DNA of 64,000 nucleotides from Streptomyces hoynatensis (GTDB taxonomy: Bacteria; Actinomycetota; Actinomycetes; Streptomycetales; Streptomycetaceae): assembly GCF_003626535.1 (NCBI RefSeq), contig NZ_RBAL01000002.1, positions 186,001 to 250,000 of the forward strand, in the 5' to 3' direction. The notes beneath the pieces are model-generated. The model searched no databases, had not been told where the DNA came from, and was given only the letters and a program-made list of their open reading frames with translations. Both the position numbers and the translations under genes were made by a program. This document shows positions 21,631-29,727 of this stretch, piece by piece; position 1 is the stretch's first letter, and the number at the start of each line of letters is the position of its first letter.

Positions 21631-24273
21631 ATGGGCGAATGGATCTGGGAGTACGAGGGCTACGACCCGCGCGCCGAGCGGCTGCGCGAGGCGCTGTGCA
21701 CGCTGGGCAACGGCTACTTCGCGACCCGGGGCGCGGCGCCCGAGACCCCGGCGGGCCCGGCGCACTACCCGGGGACCTACGCGGCCGGCGTGTACAACCG
21801 GCTCACCTCCTCTCTCGCTGGACGCCTCCTCACCCACGAAGACCTCGTCAACCTGCCGAACTGGTTGCCTCTCCGCTTCCGCATTCACCCGGACGAGGGA
21901 CCCGCCGACGGCGAGTGGTTCACTCCGGACGCCCTGGTCCCCGAGGAGCCCGCGGCCGGAGGGCCGCCCGGCCCCGGGGAAACGCCCGCCTCCGGAGGGC
22001 CGCCGGGGTCCCGCCCCCCGGGGCCCGCGTCCCCCGGGGCCCCCGCCCTCCCCGACGCGGCCCCCACGGCCCAGCCCACCGGCTCCCGGCCGCAGGCCGC
22101 CGGTGCCCCCGCCGGCCCCGGGACCGGCCGGCTGCTGGACTACCGGCAGGCCCTCGACCTGCGGCAGGGCACCCTGACCCGCCGCCTGCGCTTCCGCGAC
22201 CGGCACGGCCGCCACCTGACGGTGGAGCAGTCCCGGCTGGTGCACATGGGCGATCCGCACCTGGCCGCGCTCCGGACGACGTTCGTTGCCGAGGACTGGT
22301 CGGGCACCGTCGAGGTCGAGTCGGCCCTCGACGGCACGGTCGTCAACGAGGGTGTCGCCCGCTACCGCGACCTCGCGCACCGGCACCTGACCCGCATGAC
22401 CACCGGCACCGCGCGCCCCGACGGCGACCTCCCGCGGCCGGGGCGCCCTGGCGTCCTCCCGGCGATCCTGTGGCTCCGCTGCCGTACCAGCGCCTCCGAC
22501 ATCCGCGTCGTGCTGGCCGCCCGGCTGCGCGCCGTGCCCGACCCCGGGCGCACCCGCACCAGGCTCGCCCCGCACCGCGCCGCCCAGCGGCTCAGCCTGC
22601 CCGTGGCCCCCGGCGGCAAGGCCGTGGTGGAGAAGACGGTCGCCCTGCACACCTCCCGCGACAAGGCGGTCAGCAGCCCGCTCGGCGCGGCCGTGGACCG
22701 GGTGCGGCGGGCCGGCGACTTCGCCGCGCTGCTCGCCTCCCACGCCGTGGCCTGGGAGCGGCTGTGGCGGCAGGCGGAACTCGACGTGCCGGGGGAGGCG
22801 GGCCGCATCCTGCGGCTGCACCTCTTCCACCTGCTGCAGACCCTCGCGCCCGCGCACACCGCGGAACTCGACGTCGGCGTCCCGGCGCGCGGCCTGCACG
22901 GCGAGGCCTACCGCGGCCACGTCTTCTGGGACGAGCTCTTCGTCCTGCCCTACCTGAACCTGCACTTCCCCGGCCTGTCGAAGGCGCTGCTCACCTACCG
23001 GTACCGGCGGCTGCCGCGGGCCTGCCGGCTGGCCGCGGAGGGCGGCGCCGAGGGGGCGATGTACCCCTGGCAGAGCGGCAGCGACGGCCGGGAGGAGACG
23101 CCGGTCACCCATCTCAACCCCCGCTCGGGGCGCTGGCTCCCGGACAACTCCCGCCTCCAGCACCACGTCGGCTCGGCGGTGGCGTACAACGTCTGGCGGT
23201 ACTGGGAGGCCACTGGGGACACCGAGTTCGTCCACACGAGGGGGGCCGAGATGCTGCTCCAGATCGCCAGGTTCTGGGCGCATTCCGCGCGGTGGGACCC
23301 GGAGCTTGAGCGCTACCGCATCCGCGGCGTCGTCGGCCCCGACGAGTACCACGAGGGCTACCCGGAGGCCGCCGAGCCGGGGCTCGACGACAACGCCTAC
23401 ACGAACGTCACCGCGGCCTGGGTGCTGGCCAGGGCCCTGGACCTGACCAGGACGCTGCCCCACTCGCGCCGCCGCGCCCTCGGCGAGCGGATCGGGCTCG
23501 ACGACGCGGAACTCGGCCGCTGGGACGAGGTGTCGCGGCGGCTGTTTGTGCCGTTCCACCAGGGCGTGGTCAGCCAGTTCGCGGGCTACGGCGAGCTCCG
23601 GGAGCTGGACTGGGAGGGCTACCGGCGGCGCTACGGCAACATCAGGCGCCTCGACCGGCTCCTGGAGGCGGAGGGCGACACCGTCAACCGCTACCAGGCG
23701 TCCAAGCAGGCCGACGTGCTGATGCTCGGCTACCTGTTCCCGCCGCGCGAGCTGGCCGCGCTCTTCGCCCGGCTCGGCTACCGGCTCGACGACGAGCTGT
23801 GGCGGCGCACCGTCGACTACTACCTGGCGCGCACCAGCCACGGATCGACCCTCAGCGGCGTCGTGCACGCCTGGGTGCTCGCGCGGGCGCGGCACGCCGG
23901 CGCATGGTCGCTGCTGGAGGAGGCGCTGGCCGGGGACGTGGCCGACGTCCAGGGCGGGACCACCGCCGAGGGCATCCACCTGGGGGCCATGGCGGGCACG
24001 GTGGACCTGGTGCAGCGCGGCCTGCTCGGCCTGGAGACCCGGGAGGGCGCGCTGTGCCTGGACCCGGCGCCCCTGCCCGAGCTGTCGGAGTTCGCCTTCT
24101 CCGTGCGCTGCCGCGGGGTGGAGGTGCGGCTGCACCTGACCCCGGGCCGGCTGCGGGTCGCCGTTCCGCGGTGGGAGTCCGCGCCCGTGCGTGTGGTGCT
24201 CTCGGGCAGGGCCGTCGAGGTCCCCCCGGGCGAGGAACGGCTGCTGCCCCTGAACGCCGCGCCCGCCCCCTGA
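21631..24273 (+). CDS. Glycoside hydrolase family 65 disaccharide phosphorylase (trehalose/maltose/kojibiose type)
   Basis: This 880-residue GH65 protein begins MGEWIWEYEGYDPRAERLREALCTLGNGYFATRGAAPE, the usual N-terminus. It has FWDELFVLPYLNLHFP, the catalytic segment VGPDEYHEGYPEAA with E572 as general acid, and TSHGSTLSGVVHAW, which binds phosphate in phosphorylases. It would split a glucosyl disaccharide with phosphate to beta-glucose 1-phosphate. Residues about 104-167 are an unusual Pro/Gly/Ala-rich insertion in the N-terminal domain. The substrate cannot be fixed from sequence; trehalose is the first guess for a stress-linked set. Confidence 0.9.
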   Translation: MGEWIWEYEGYDPRAERLREALCTLGNGYFATRGAAPETPAGPAHYPGTYAAGVYNRLTSSLAGRLLTHEDLVNLPNWLPLRFRIHPDEGPADGEWFTPDALVPEEPAAGGPPGPGETPASGGPPGSRPPGPASPGAPALPDAAPTAQPTGSRPQAAGAPAGPGTGRLLDYRQALDLRQGTLTRRLRFRDRHGRHLTVEQSRLVHMGDPHLAALRTTFVAEDWSGTVEVESALDGTVVNEGVARYRDLAHRHLTRMTTGTARPDGDLPRPGRPGVLPAILWLRCRTSASDIRVVLAARLRAVPDPGRTRTRLAPHRAAQRLSLPVAPGGKAVVEKTVALHTSRDKAVSSPLGAAVDRVRRAGDFAALLASHAVAWERLWRQAELDVPGEAGRILRLHLFHLLQTLAPAHTAELDVGVPARGLHGEAYRGHVFWDELFVLPYLNLHFPGLSKALLTYRYRRLPRACRLAAEGGAEGAMYPWQSGSDGREETPVTHLNPRSGRWLPDNSRLQHHVGSAVAYNVWRYWEATGDTEFVHTRGAEMLLQIARFWAHSARWDPELERYRIRGVVGPDEYHEGYPEAAEPGLDDNAYTNVTAAWVLARALDLTRTLPHSRRRALGERIGLDDAELGRWDEVSRRLFVPFHQGVVSQFAGYGELRELDWEGYRRRYGNIRRLDRLLEAEGDTVNRYQASKQADVLMLGYLFPPRELAALFARLGYRLDDELWRRTVDYYLARTSHGSTLSGVVHAWVLARARHAGAWSLLEEALAGDVADVQGGTTAEGIHLGAMAGTVDLVQRGLLGLETREGALCLDPAPLPELSEFAFSVRCRGVEVRLHLTPGRLRVAVPRWESAPVRVVLSGRAVEVPPGEERLLPLNAAPAP

Positions 24274-24400
24274 ACGCCCCATCCGCTCCTGAGCGCTCCA
24301 TCCGCCCCCTGAACGCCGCGCCCGCCCCCCTGCGCGCCCCACGCCGCCGCGCCGGAACGCCGATCGAGCCCGCCCGCGCCGGAACGCCGATCGAGCCCGC
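24250..24400. repeat. Degenerate direct repeats after the GH65 gene
   Basis: A 21-bp unit starting CTGAACGCCGCGCCC occurs at 24250-24270 (covering the last GH65 codons) and again at 24309-24329. A 23-bp unit starting GCCGGAACGCCG occurs at 24351-24373 and 24378-24400. They fill most of the gap between the convergent GH65 and universal stress genes, which has no other recognised feature. Confidence 0.8.
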
Positions 24401-24477
24401 TCGCACCGGAAACGCCGGCCGCCCGTCCGGTCGGGAGACGGCCTGCCCTGGTTCCCGTGCGGCCGCCGGGGGCCGCG

Positions 24478-25335
24478 CTAGTCGTAGGGGATGATCATGA
24501 CCGGCGCGGGGGAGTGGTGCAGCACCGACTGGGCCACCGGGCCGATCCGCAGGCCGAGCGCGGGCCTGGCCACCCGGCGCCCGATGATCAGCAGTCCGGC
24601 CTCGGAGGCGGCGGCGAGCAGCTCCTCGGCGGCGTTGCCGAACCGCAGGTGTTCCACGACCCGCACCCGGGGGAACTGCGGCCGCCAGGGCGCGAGTGCC
24701 TCGCTCAGCGCCCGCCCGACCCGGTCCTCCTCCTCGTTGAAGCCCTGCTGCCTGAGCAGGTCCGCCGCGTCGCGCCCGAAGACCGAGGGCAGGCTGTAGA
24801 CCCCCACCGCCCGCACCGCGGCGCCCCGCGCGGAGGCCATCGTGAAGGCGGGACCGAGCAGCGCGTCGGCCGAGGGCCCCAGGTCCTTGAGGCCGACGAC
24901 GATCTCCCCGCCCGCCTCCGGCTCCCCTGAGGTGTCCTCGCAGACCACGACCACGGGCCTGGCGGTGTGGGCGGTCACCGGCAGCGAGACGGAGCCGAGC
25001 AGGAAGCCGACGAACGCCGTGTGGCCGCGCGAGCCGAGCACGAGCAACTCCGCCTCGTCGCCCCGTTCGATCAGCCGGGCGACGGGCGAGCCGGAGACGA
25101 CCTCGCTGGTCACCTCGAGGCCCGGATGCCGCGCCGCCACGTCCGCGGCGATCTCCCCGAGCAGCCGTTCGGCCTCCGCGCGGTCCGGCGGCGGCGCCAT
25201 GAAGGTCGGCTCGTCGAGCCAGACGTGCACCAGGTGCAGCGGCAGCCGCCGCCGCACCGCCTCCCGGGCCGCCCATTCGCCTGCGGTCCTGCTGCCGGTG
25301 CTGTTGTCCACGCCGACGGTGATGGGGCGAATCAT
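24478..25335 (-). CDS. Universal stress protein, two tandem UspA domains
   Basis: This 285-residue protein has two UspA domains (about 1-140 and 145-285). The first carries the ATP-binding signature GSRGHTAFVGFLLGSVS; the second carries IIGRRVARPALGLRIGPVAQSVLHHSPAPVMIIP. MIRPITVGVDNS is the typical start, with D10 in the nucleotide site. Tandem USPs of this type are strongly induced under hypoxia or stationary phase in actinobacteria. It is convergent with the GH65 gene, consistent with a shared stress response but not a shared operon. Confidence 0.9.
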   Translation of the reverse strand: MIRPITVGVDNSTGSRTAGEWAAREAVRRRLPLHLVHVWLDEPTFMAPPPDRAEAERLLGEIAADVAARHPGLEVTSEVVSGSPVARLIERGDEAELLVLGSRGHTAFVGFLLGSVSLPVTAHTARPVVVVCEDTSGEPEAGGEIVVGLKDLGPSADALLGPAFTMASARGAAVRAVGVYSLPSVFGRDAADLLRQQGFNEEEDRVGRALSEALAPWRPQFPRVRVVEHLRFGNAAEELLAAASEAGLLIIGRRVARPALGLRIGPVAQSVLHHSPAPVMIIPYD

Positions 25336-25390
25336 GGGCCAGTTCCTCGATGGGCGACGGTGGCGGGGCGTTCCCTCCCATGTTCCCGCT

Positions 25391-25414
25391 CTTGTCGACT
25401 TGTCGCCTTGTCGG
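25391..25414. repeat. Three tandem 8-bp CTTGTCGN repeats upstream of the stress protein
   Basis: CTTGTCGA, CTTGTCGC and CTTGTCGG follow one another at 25391, 25399 and 25407, about 56-80 bp upstream of the stress-protein start. On the coding strand they read CGACAAG three times. Confidence 0.85.
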
Positions 25415-25505
25415 GCATCGGCCTGGTCCACGCAGACATCGGCCGGGGCCGCGCCCGCGCCCGGGGGCACTCCGCGCCCGGGGCGGGCCCGGCGGCCCGG
25501 CCGGG

Positions 25506-26333
25506 TCACAGCTCGGACTCGCCCCACAGGGTGACGGCCGCCTCGTCCCCGACGGACAGCCTGCCCGGCCGGAGCACGGCGGCCTTCGTGCCGAACACGA
25601 CGCCGCCCCCCTTGGCCCGCCGGTAGGCGGCCAGGGTGCGCAGCGGCTCCGGGCCCGTCTTGAGGCCGGTCTCCTGTTCCACCGTGGTGACCACGCAGCG
25701 GCCGGCCAGCTTGGCGTAGCCGAGTTCCGCCTCGCCGATCCGGAGGCGGTGCGCGCGGTCCTCGGTGTGCGGCTCGTCCCAGCCGTCGATCACGACGTTG
25801 GGGCGGAAGCGGCTCATGGGCAGCGGCCGCGCGCCGCGTTCGGCCAGCTTCCGGTTGAGCAGGTCGAGCGTGGCGCGCGAGAGGACGTGCACGGCGCTGC
25901 TGTCGGCGTAGCCGGAGGTGCCAGGCGTCCTGCCGTCGGTCACCCGGTCGTGCTCCGGCGGCACGCGCACCAGCCGGCTGGGCGCGCCGAGCACCTGCGA
26001 GAACCACTCGGCCGCCGCCTCGCCCTGGTCGATGCCCAGGTAGGGGGTCGAGAACAGCACCACGGGCCGCCGGGGGCCCGAGGCGTCCACGGGGAGTGTG
26101 AGGGGCTCGATCCCGGGGGCGCGCAGCGTGAGCCGTTCCCCTTCGGCGTCCACGGCGGGGCGGATCAGGGCCAGCCGGGGGTCCCGGCGCTGGGTGCGGG
26201 CCACGCCCTGCTCGGTGACGGCCATGAAGCTGCGGTCGTGGGCCAGGCCGGCGGGGGTCAGCCGCGCCTCGGGCACCGAGGTGCCGGCGCAGCCCTTGAC
26301 GGGGTAGTACGTCAGCTCGACGACGGTAGCCAA
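25506..26333 (-). CDS. MOSC domain protein (N-terminal MOSC beta-barrel plus MOSC)
   Basis: This 275-residue protein has an N-terminal beta-barrel domain starting VVELTYYPVKGCAGTSVPEARLTPAGLAHDRSFM. The MOSC domain contains SRFRPNVVIDG and C213 in LAGRCVVTTVEQETG, the expected molybdenum ligand. Relatives (YcbX, mARC) reduce N-hydroxylated compounds with a partner flavoprotein; none is adjacent. The start codon is TTG at 26333, preceded by GAGAGAGGA, and no ATG or GTG would retain the conserved N-terminus. The O-methyltransferase gene lies 40 nt upstream on the same strand, so the two may be co-transcribed. Confidence 0.87.
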   Translation of the reverse strand: MATVVELTYYPVKGCAGTSVPEARLTPAGLAHDRSFMAVTEQGVARTQRRDPRLALIRPAVDAEGERLTLRAPGIEPLTLPVDASGPRRPVVLFSTPYLGIDQGEAAAEWFSQVLGAPSRLVRVPPEHDRVTDGRTPGTSGYADSSAVHVLSRATLDLLNRKLAERGARPLPMSRFRPNVVIDGWDEPHTEDRAHRLRIGEAELGYAKLAGRCVVTTVEQETGLKTGPEPLRTLAAYRRAKGGGVVFGTKAAVLRPGRLSVGDEAAVTLWGESEL

Positions 26334-26373
26334 TGGCCGTCCTCTCTCTTGGGATCTGCGGGGAGCGGAGTGT

Positions 26374-27075
26374 TCAGGAGGTGACGAGGGCCAGGGTGAA
26401 GGCGTCGTAGCCCTTCTCGCCGACGGTCTGGAGGGTGGTGGCGGTCAGCCTGGGGTGCGCGGAGACCAGTTCGGTGAAGCGGCGAACGCCCAGGACGCCG
26501 GGGTCCTCGCTGCCGGGGTCGGCGACGGCCCCGCCGCGGGCGACGTTGTCGGCGACGATGACGCTGCCGGGCCGGGTCAGCCGGAGGGACAGGTCCAGGT
26601 ACTCGGGGTTCGCACGCTTGTCGGCGTCGATGAAGACCAGGTCGAAGGGGCCCGCACCCTCGGCGGCGAGCGAGGAGAGGGTGTCCAGGGCCTTGCCGAC
26701 GCGGAGGTCCACGAGGTGGCCGAGCCCGGCGCGGGCGAGGTTCGCGGCGGCGACGGTGGCGTGCCGCTGCTCCGCCTCCAGCGTGGTCAGCCGCCCGCCC
26801 TCGCCGAGGGCGCGGGCGAGCCAGATCGTGCTGTAGCCGCCGAGGGTGCCGATTTCCAGGATCGTGCGGGCGCCCTGGATGCGGGCGAGCAGGTGCAGCA
26901 GCTTGCCCTGGTTCGGCGCCACCTGGTGGGGCGGCAGCCCGGCCGCCTCGCTTTCCGTGGCGGCCGCGCGCAGGGGGGCGTCCTCCTCGACGAGCAGGCC
27001 GTTGAAGTAGTCGTCGACGGCGGTCCAGGTCTGCGCCCAGTCCTGTGGCGCGGTCTGCGGTACGGTCTGCGGCAC
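26374..27075 (-). CDS. SAM-dependent O-methyltransferase (COMT-like, Methyltransf_3)
   Basis: This 233-residue protein has the SAM site ILEIGTLGGYSTIWLARALGEGGRLTTLE, the metal/substrate motif VFIDADKRANPEYLDL and VIVADNVARGG, all typical of cation-dependent catechol or caffeoyl-CoA O-methyltransferases. The GTG at 27075 is chosen because AGGGAA lies about 7 nt upstream; an alternative GTG lies 24 nt earlier. It is divergent from the HxlR-peroxiredoxin gene, which probably controls it through the dyad between them. The substrate is unknown, possibly a phenolic compound or antibiotic. Confidence 0.87.
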   Translation of the reverse strand: MPQTVPQTAPQDWAQTWTAVDDYFNGLLVEEDAPLRAAATESEAAGLPPHQVAPNQGKLLHLLARIQGARTILEIGTLGGYSTIWLARALGEGGRLTTLEAEQRHATVAAANLARAGLGHLVDLRVGKALDTLSSLAAEGAGPFDLVFIDADKRANPEYLDLSLRLTRPGSVIVADNVARGGAVADPGSEDPGVLGVRRFTELVSAHPRLTATTLQTVGEKGYDAFTLALVTS

Positions 27076-27100
27076 GGTGGGTTCCCTTTCGATACTCACT

Positions 27101-27123
27101 AAGTTCCAAATGGAAACAAACTT
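27101..27123. promoter_or_regulatory. AT-rich dyad between O-methyltransferase and HxlR-peroxiredoxin genes
   Basis: AAGTT (27101-27105) and AACTT (27119-27123) form an outer inverted repeat around TTCC-AAAT-GGAA. The segment is markedly AT-rich for this genome and lies in the divergent promoter region, as expected for an HxlR binding site. Confidence 0.55.
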
Positions 27124-27217
27124 ACTATGGCTCCGAGGCGGCATGTCAACGGATTTGCCGGTTCGGTCAGCCGGTTCGGTCAGCCGGGCCGGCCCAGTCG
27201 GTTCGGGGAGTGCGGCG

Positions 27218-28105
27218 ATGAGTCCACGGCGGGAGGCCGACGACGCCTGCGGCATCGCGCAGGCGGCGGCGGTGGTGGGTGAGTGGTGGAGCCTGCTGGT
27301 GCTGCGGGAGATCGCGCGCGGGCACGTGCGGTTCGACCGGCTCGCGCAGGAGCTGGGCGTCTCCCGGAAGATCCTCGCCGATCGGCTGCGCACCCTGACC
27401 GCGCACCGCGTGCTGGAGCGCCGCCGCTACCAGGAGCATCCGCCGCGCTACGAGTACCTGCTGACCGAGCAGGGCCGCGGGCTGCTCCCGGTCCTGGTCG
27501 CGCTCCAGGACTGGGCCGACCGCTGGCTGCTCGGCGACGGCACGCTCACCGGCCTCGCCTCCGACGACGGGGCCGAGGCCCGCCGGGTCGCGGCCCTGCG
27601 GGGCGAGCGCGTTCCCGCCGGGCTGCGCCTGCCGGGCACCGACGGCCGCCCGCACGATCCCGTCGCCACCGGCGCCCGGGCGACCGTCGTCTTCACCTAT
27701 CCCGCGACCGGCGTTCCCGGGGCGGCCCCGGAGAACCCGGTGGCGCAGATTCCGGGCGGCGCCGGCTGCACCCTGGAGAACCGCCAGTTCCGCGCCGCCT
27801 GGCCGCGGTTCGTGGACGCCGGGATCGCCGTCCACGGCCTGAGCACCCAGTCGCCCCAGGAGCAGGCCGCCTTCGCGCGGGCCGAGGAGCTGCCGTTCCC
27901 GCTGCTGTCCGACGCCCAGCTCCAGTTCACGGCCGCCCTGCGGCTGCCCACCTTCCGGGCCGGGCAGAGCCTGCGCACCAAGCGGCTGATCCTGGTCATC
28001 GGGCCGCAACGCGTCGTGCGGCACGCGCTGTTCCCCCTCAACGACATTCCCGCCGCCGTGGACCAGGCCCTCGACCTGGCCCGCGCGGCCTCGGGGGAGG
28101 TCTGA
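27218..28105 (+). CDS. HxlR-type winged-helix regulator fused to a peroxiredoxin-like domain
   Basis: This 295-residue fusion has an HxlR domain at residues about 5-110 (DACGIAQAAAVVGEWWSLLVLREIARGHVRFDRLAQELGVSRKILADRLRTL). C11 sits at the usual sensor-cysteine position of redox-responsive HxlR proteins. The C-terminal half (about 125-290) is thioredoxin-like: ATVVFTYPATGVPG, GAGCTLENRQF with C184 as likely peroxidatic Cys, and FPLLSDAQLQFTAAL. It may sense peroxide or electrophiles and control the divergent O-methyltransferase. ATG 27218 has GGGGAG upstream; ATG 27143 would add 25 low-complexity residues encoded partly by a 13-bp tandem repeat (27158-27183). Confidence 0.85.
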   Translation: MSPRREADDACGIAQAAAVVGEWWSLLVLREIARGHVRFDRLAQELGVSRKILADRLRTLTAHRVLERRRYQEHPPRYEYLLTEQGRGLLPVLVALQDWADRWLLGDGTLTGLASDDGAEARRVAALRGERVPAGLRLPGTDGRPHDPVATGARATVVFTYPATGVPGAAPENPVAQIPGGAGCTLENRQFRAAWPRFVDAGIAVHGLSTQSPQEQAAFARAEELPFPLLSDAQLQFTAALRLPTFRAGQSLRTKRLILVIGPQRVVRHALFPLNDIPAAVDQALDLARAASGEV

Positions 28106-28169
28106 CCGGGGCCGGCACCGGGGCGCGTGCCGGGGCCGCCCGGTGGGGCGGCGCCGGGGGCGGCTCCGG

Positions 28170-29726
28170 TCAGGACAGCAGCAGCGGCATGTCCCAGTCC
28201 CCGCACGTCGTGCCGTCCGCGTAGGCCCGCAGGGCGAGCGCCGTGCCGCCCGCGCCCTGGAGGAAGCCGGGCATGTCGCTGCCCTGGGGCGTCGCCGTCA
28301 GCGTGGAGCGGAACCCGAACCGGTAGGCGGGGTCGAACTGGGCCAGGGTCCGCGCCGCCAGCTCCTCCCGCACGGCCGGAAGCCGTGGGTCCGCGACGTG
28401 TTCGCCCAGCCGCAGGAACAGGTGCAGCAGCCCGCCCCAGCCGTGGCAGAGCCCCGGGTCGTCGCAGTGCCAGGCGGCCACCGGCGTCGTCAGCAGCGGC
28501 AGCAGCGAACGGTGCGCCAGCTCGTGCCAGTCGGGGCGTCCCAGGGCCAGGGCGGCCAGCTGCACCGCGCGGGACATGCCGGGGACGCCGTAGCACCAGG
28601 AGGGCCGCAGGTGCGGGCGCATGCGGGCGGGCCCGGCGGCCCACTGGCCGAGGGTGACGGCGTGCGGCCAGCGCACCGCGCCGCTCTCGTCGTTCTCCTC
28701 CGCGTGGGCCCAGCGCCGCAGCAGCGCCATCAGGCTCTCGATCGCCTCGCGCTGCCCCTCGACGGCCACGCCCTCGCGCCAGGCCAGGGAGAGCAGCGCG
28801 AGGGGGCCGGCGACGCCGTGGGAGAGGCCGAAGTTGAGGTGGCCGTCCGGCATCTCCGCCTCCTGCCCCCTCTTGGGCGCGGCCATCGACCACCAGCGGG
28901 GCACCCGGTTCCCGCCGGGGTGGTCGACCGCGCCGCGGCTCAGCGCGACGAGACGGCCGAGGACCAGCCGCAGCTCCTCCTCGCAACTCTCCACCCGGGC
29001 CAGGAGGTAGCGCCCGAGGCCGGCCAGGCCGCGCACCGCCTCGAACGCGCCGTTGGAGGCCAGCGGCGCATCGGTGAGCGGCGGCAGCGCGACGCGCGCC
29101 ACCTGCCGCTGATGCGCGTCCAGCCGCTCCAACGCGCCCCGGTAGCCGCCGGTGGCCCGGTGCGCGACGAGGAGCGCGAAGGCCGCCGCCCCCGGGCCGA
29201 GGAAGGAGCCGCCCAGCTCGTCGGGGCGCCCCCGGAGCGCGGCGAGGGCCTCGGCGAGGTAGCGGTGCGCCTCCCGCGGCCGGCCGCAGCCGCTGAAGAC
29301 CACCGCCATGCCGGGGTGACCGCAGGCCAGCGACAGCGGCGTCCACAGCGGCTCCTCCGCGCCGATCGAGGAACTCGCCGCGGGGATGCGGCTGTCCGCC
29401 GCCGTCGCGGCGGGGTCGGCGCAGCGGGCGAGCACCTCCTCGGCCAGGGCGCGCGCCGCCGCGGCGTGGCGGGGCCCGGACGAAGGCCCGGGCGAAGGCG
29501 CGGACGAAGGAGACGCCGCGGGAGGCGGCGCGGCGGGAGGGGACGCCGCCGGAGGGGAAACGTCCGGACCTGGCCCGGCGGCGCCGGGGCGCGCGGGCGC
29601 GGGGCCGGGCTCCGGGCGCGCGGGCTCAGCGCCGGGCTCGGGGCGCGTGGGCTCGGGGAGCGGGGCGGGGGAGCGCGCGGCGTGCGGGGGCGCGGAGTCG
29701 GGGCGCGCGGGGCGGGACCTGGGCAT
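28170..29726 (-). CDS. lanC: LanC lanthionine cyclase with disordered N-terminal extension
   Basis: This 518-residue protein has an N-terminal Pro/Ala/Gly-rich region (residues 1 to about 88) and then an alpha-toroid LanC domain. Zinc ligands are visible as Cys near 378 (SWCYGVPG) and C427-H428 (LCHGWGG). Other LanC signatures are GHLNFGLSHGVAGPLALLSLA and MPGFLQGAGGTALAL. It would catalyse Cys addition to dehydrated Ser/Thr in the precursor encoded at 32902. Its ATG lies one nucleotide after the LanB stop, so the two are translationally coupled. It is the last gene of the cluster and converges on the HxlR fusion gene. Confidence 0.92.
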   Translation of the reverse strand: MPRSRPARPDSAPPHAARSPAPLPEPTRPEPGAEPARPEPGPAPARPGAAGPGPDVSPPAASPPAAPPPAASPSSAPSPGPSSGPRHAAAARALAEEVLARCADPAATAADSRIPAASSSIGAEEPLWTPLSLACGHPGMAVVFSGCGRPREAHRYLAEALAALRGRPDELGGSFLGPGAAAFALLVAHRATGGYRGALERLDAHQRQVARVALPPLTDAPLASNGAFEAVRGLAGLGRYLLARVESCEEELRLVLGRLVALSRGAVDHPGGNRVPRWWSMAAPKRGQEAEMPDGHLNFGLSHGVAGPLALLSLAWREGVAVEGQREAIESLMALLRRWAHAEENDESGAVRWPHAVTLGQWAAGPARMRPHLRPSWCYGVPGMSRAVQLAALALGRPDWHELAHRSLLPLLTTPVAAWHCDDPGLCHGWGGLLHLFLRLGEHVADPRLPAVREELAARTLAQFDPAYRFGFRSTLTATPQGSDMPGFLQGAGGTALALRAYADGTTCGDWDMPLLLS

Positions 29727-29727
29727 C

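Noticed and set aside
20881..24342. A 1153-residue antisense frame across the HAD and GH65 genes
   Set aside because: Composition shadow: low-complexity Arg/Gly/Val/His-rich translation, no ribosome-binding site, and a strong GH65 protein on the other strand.
26374..27075. O-methyltransferase as a lanthipeptide tailoring enzyme
   Set aside because: It is separated from the lan genes by a convergent gene, is divergent from its own probable regulator, and belongs to the small-molecule COMT family rather than the methyltransferases seen in lanthipeptide systems.
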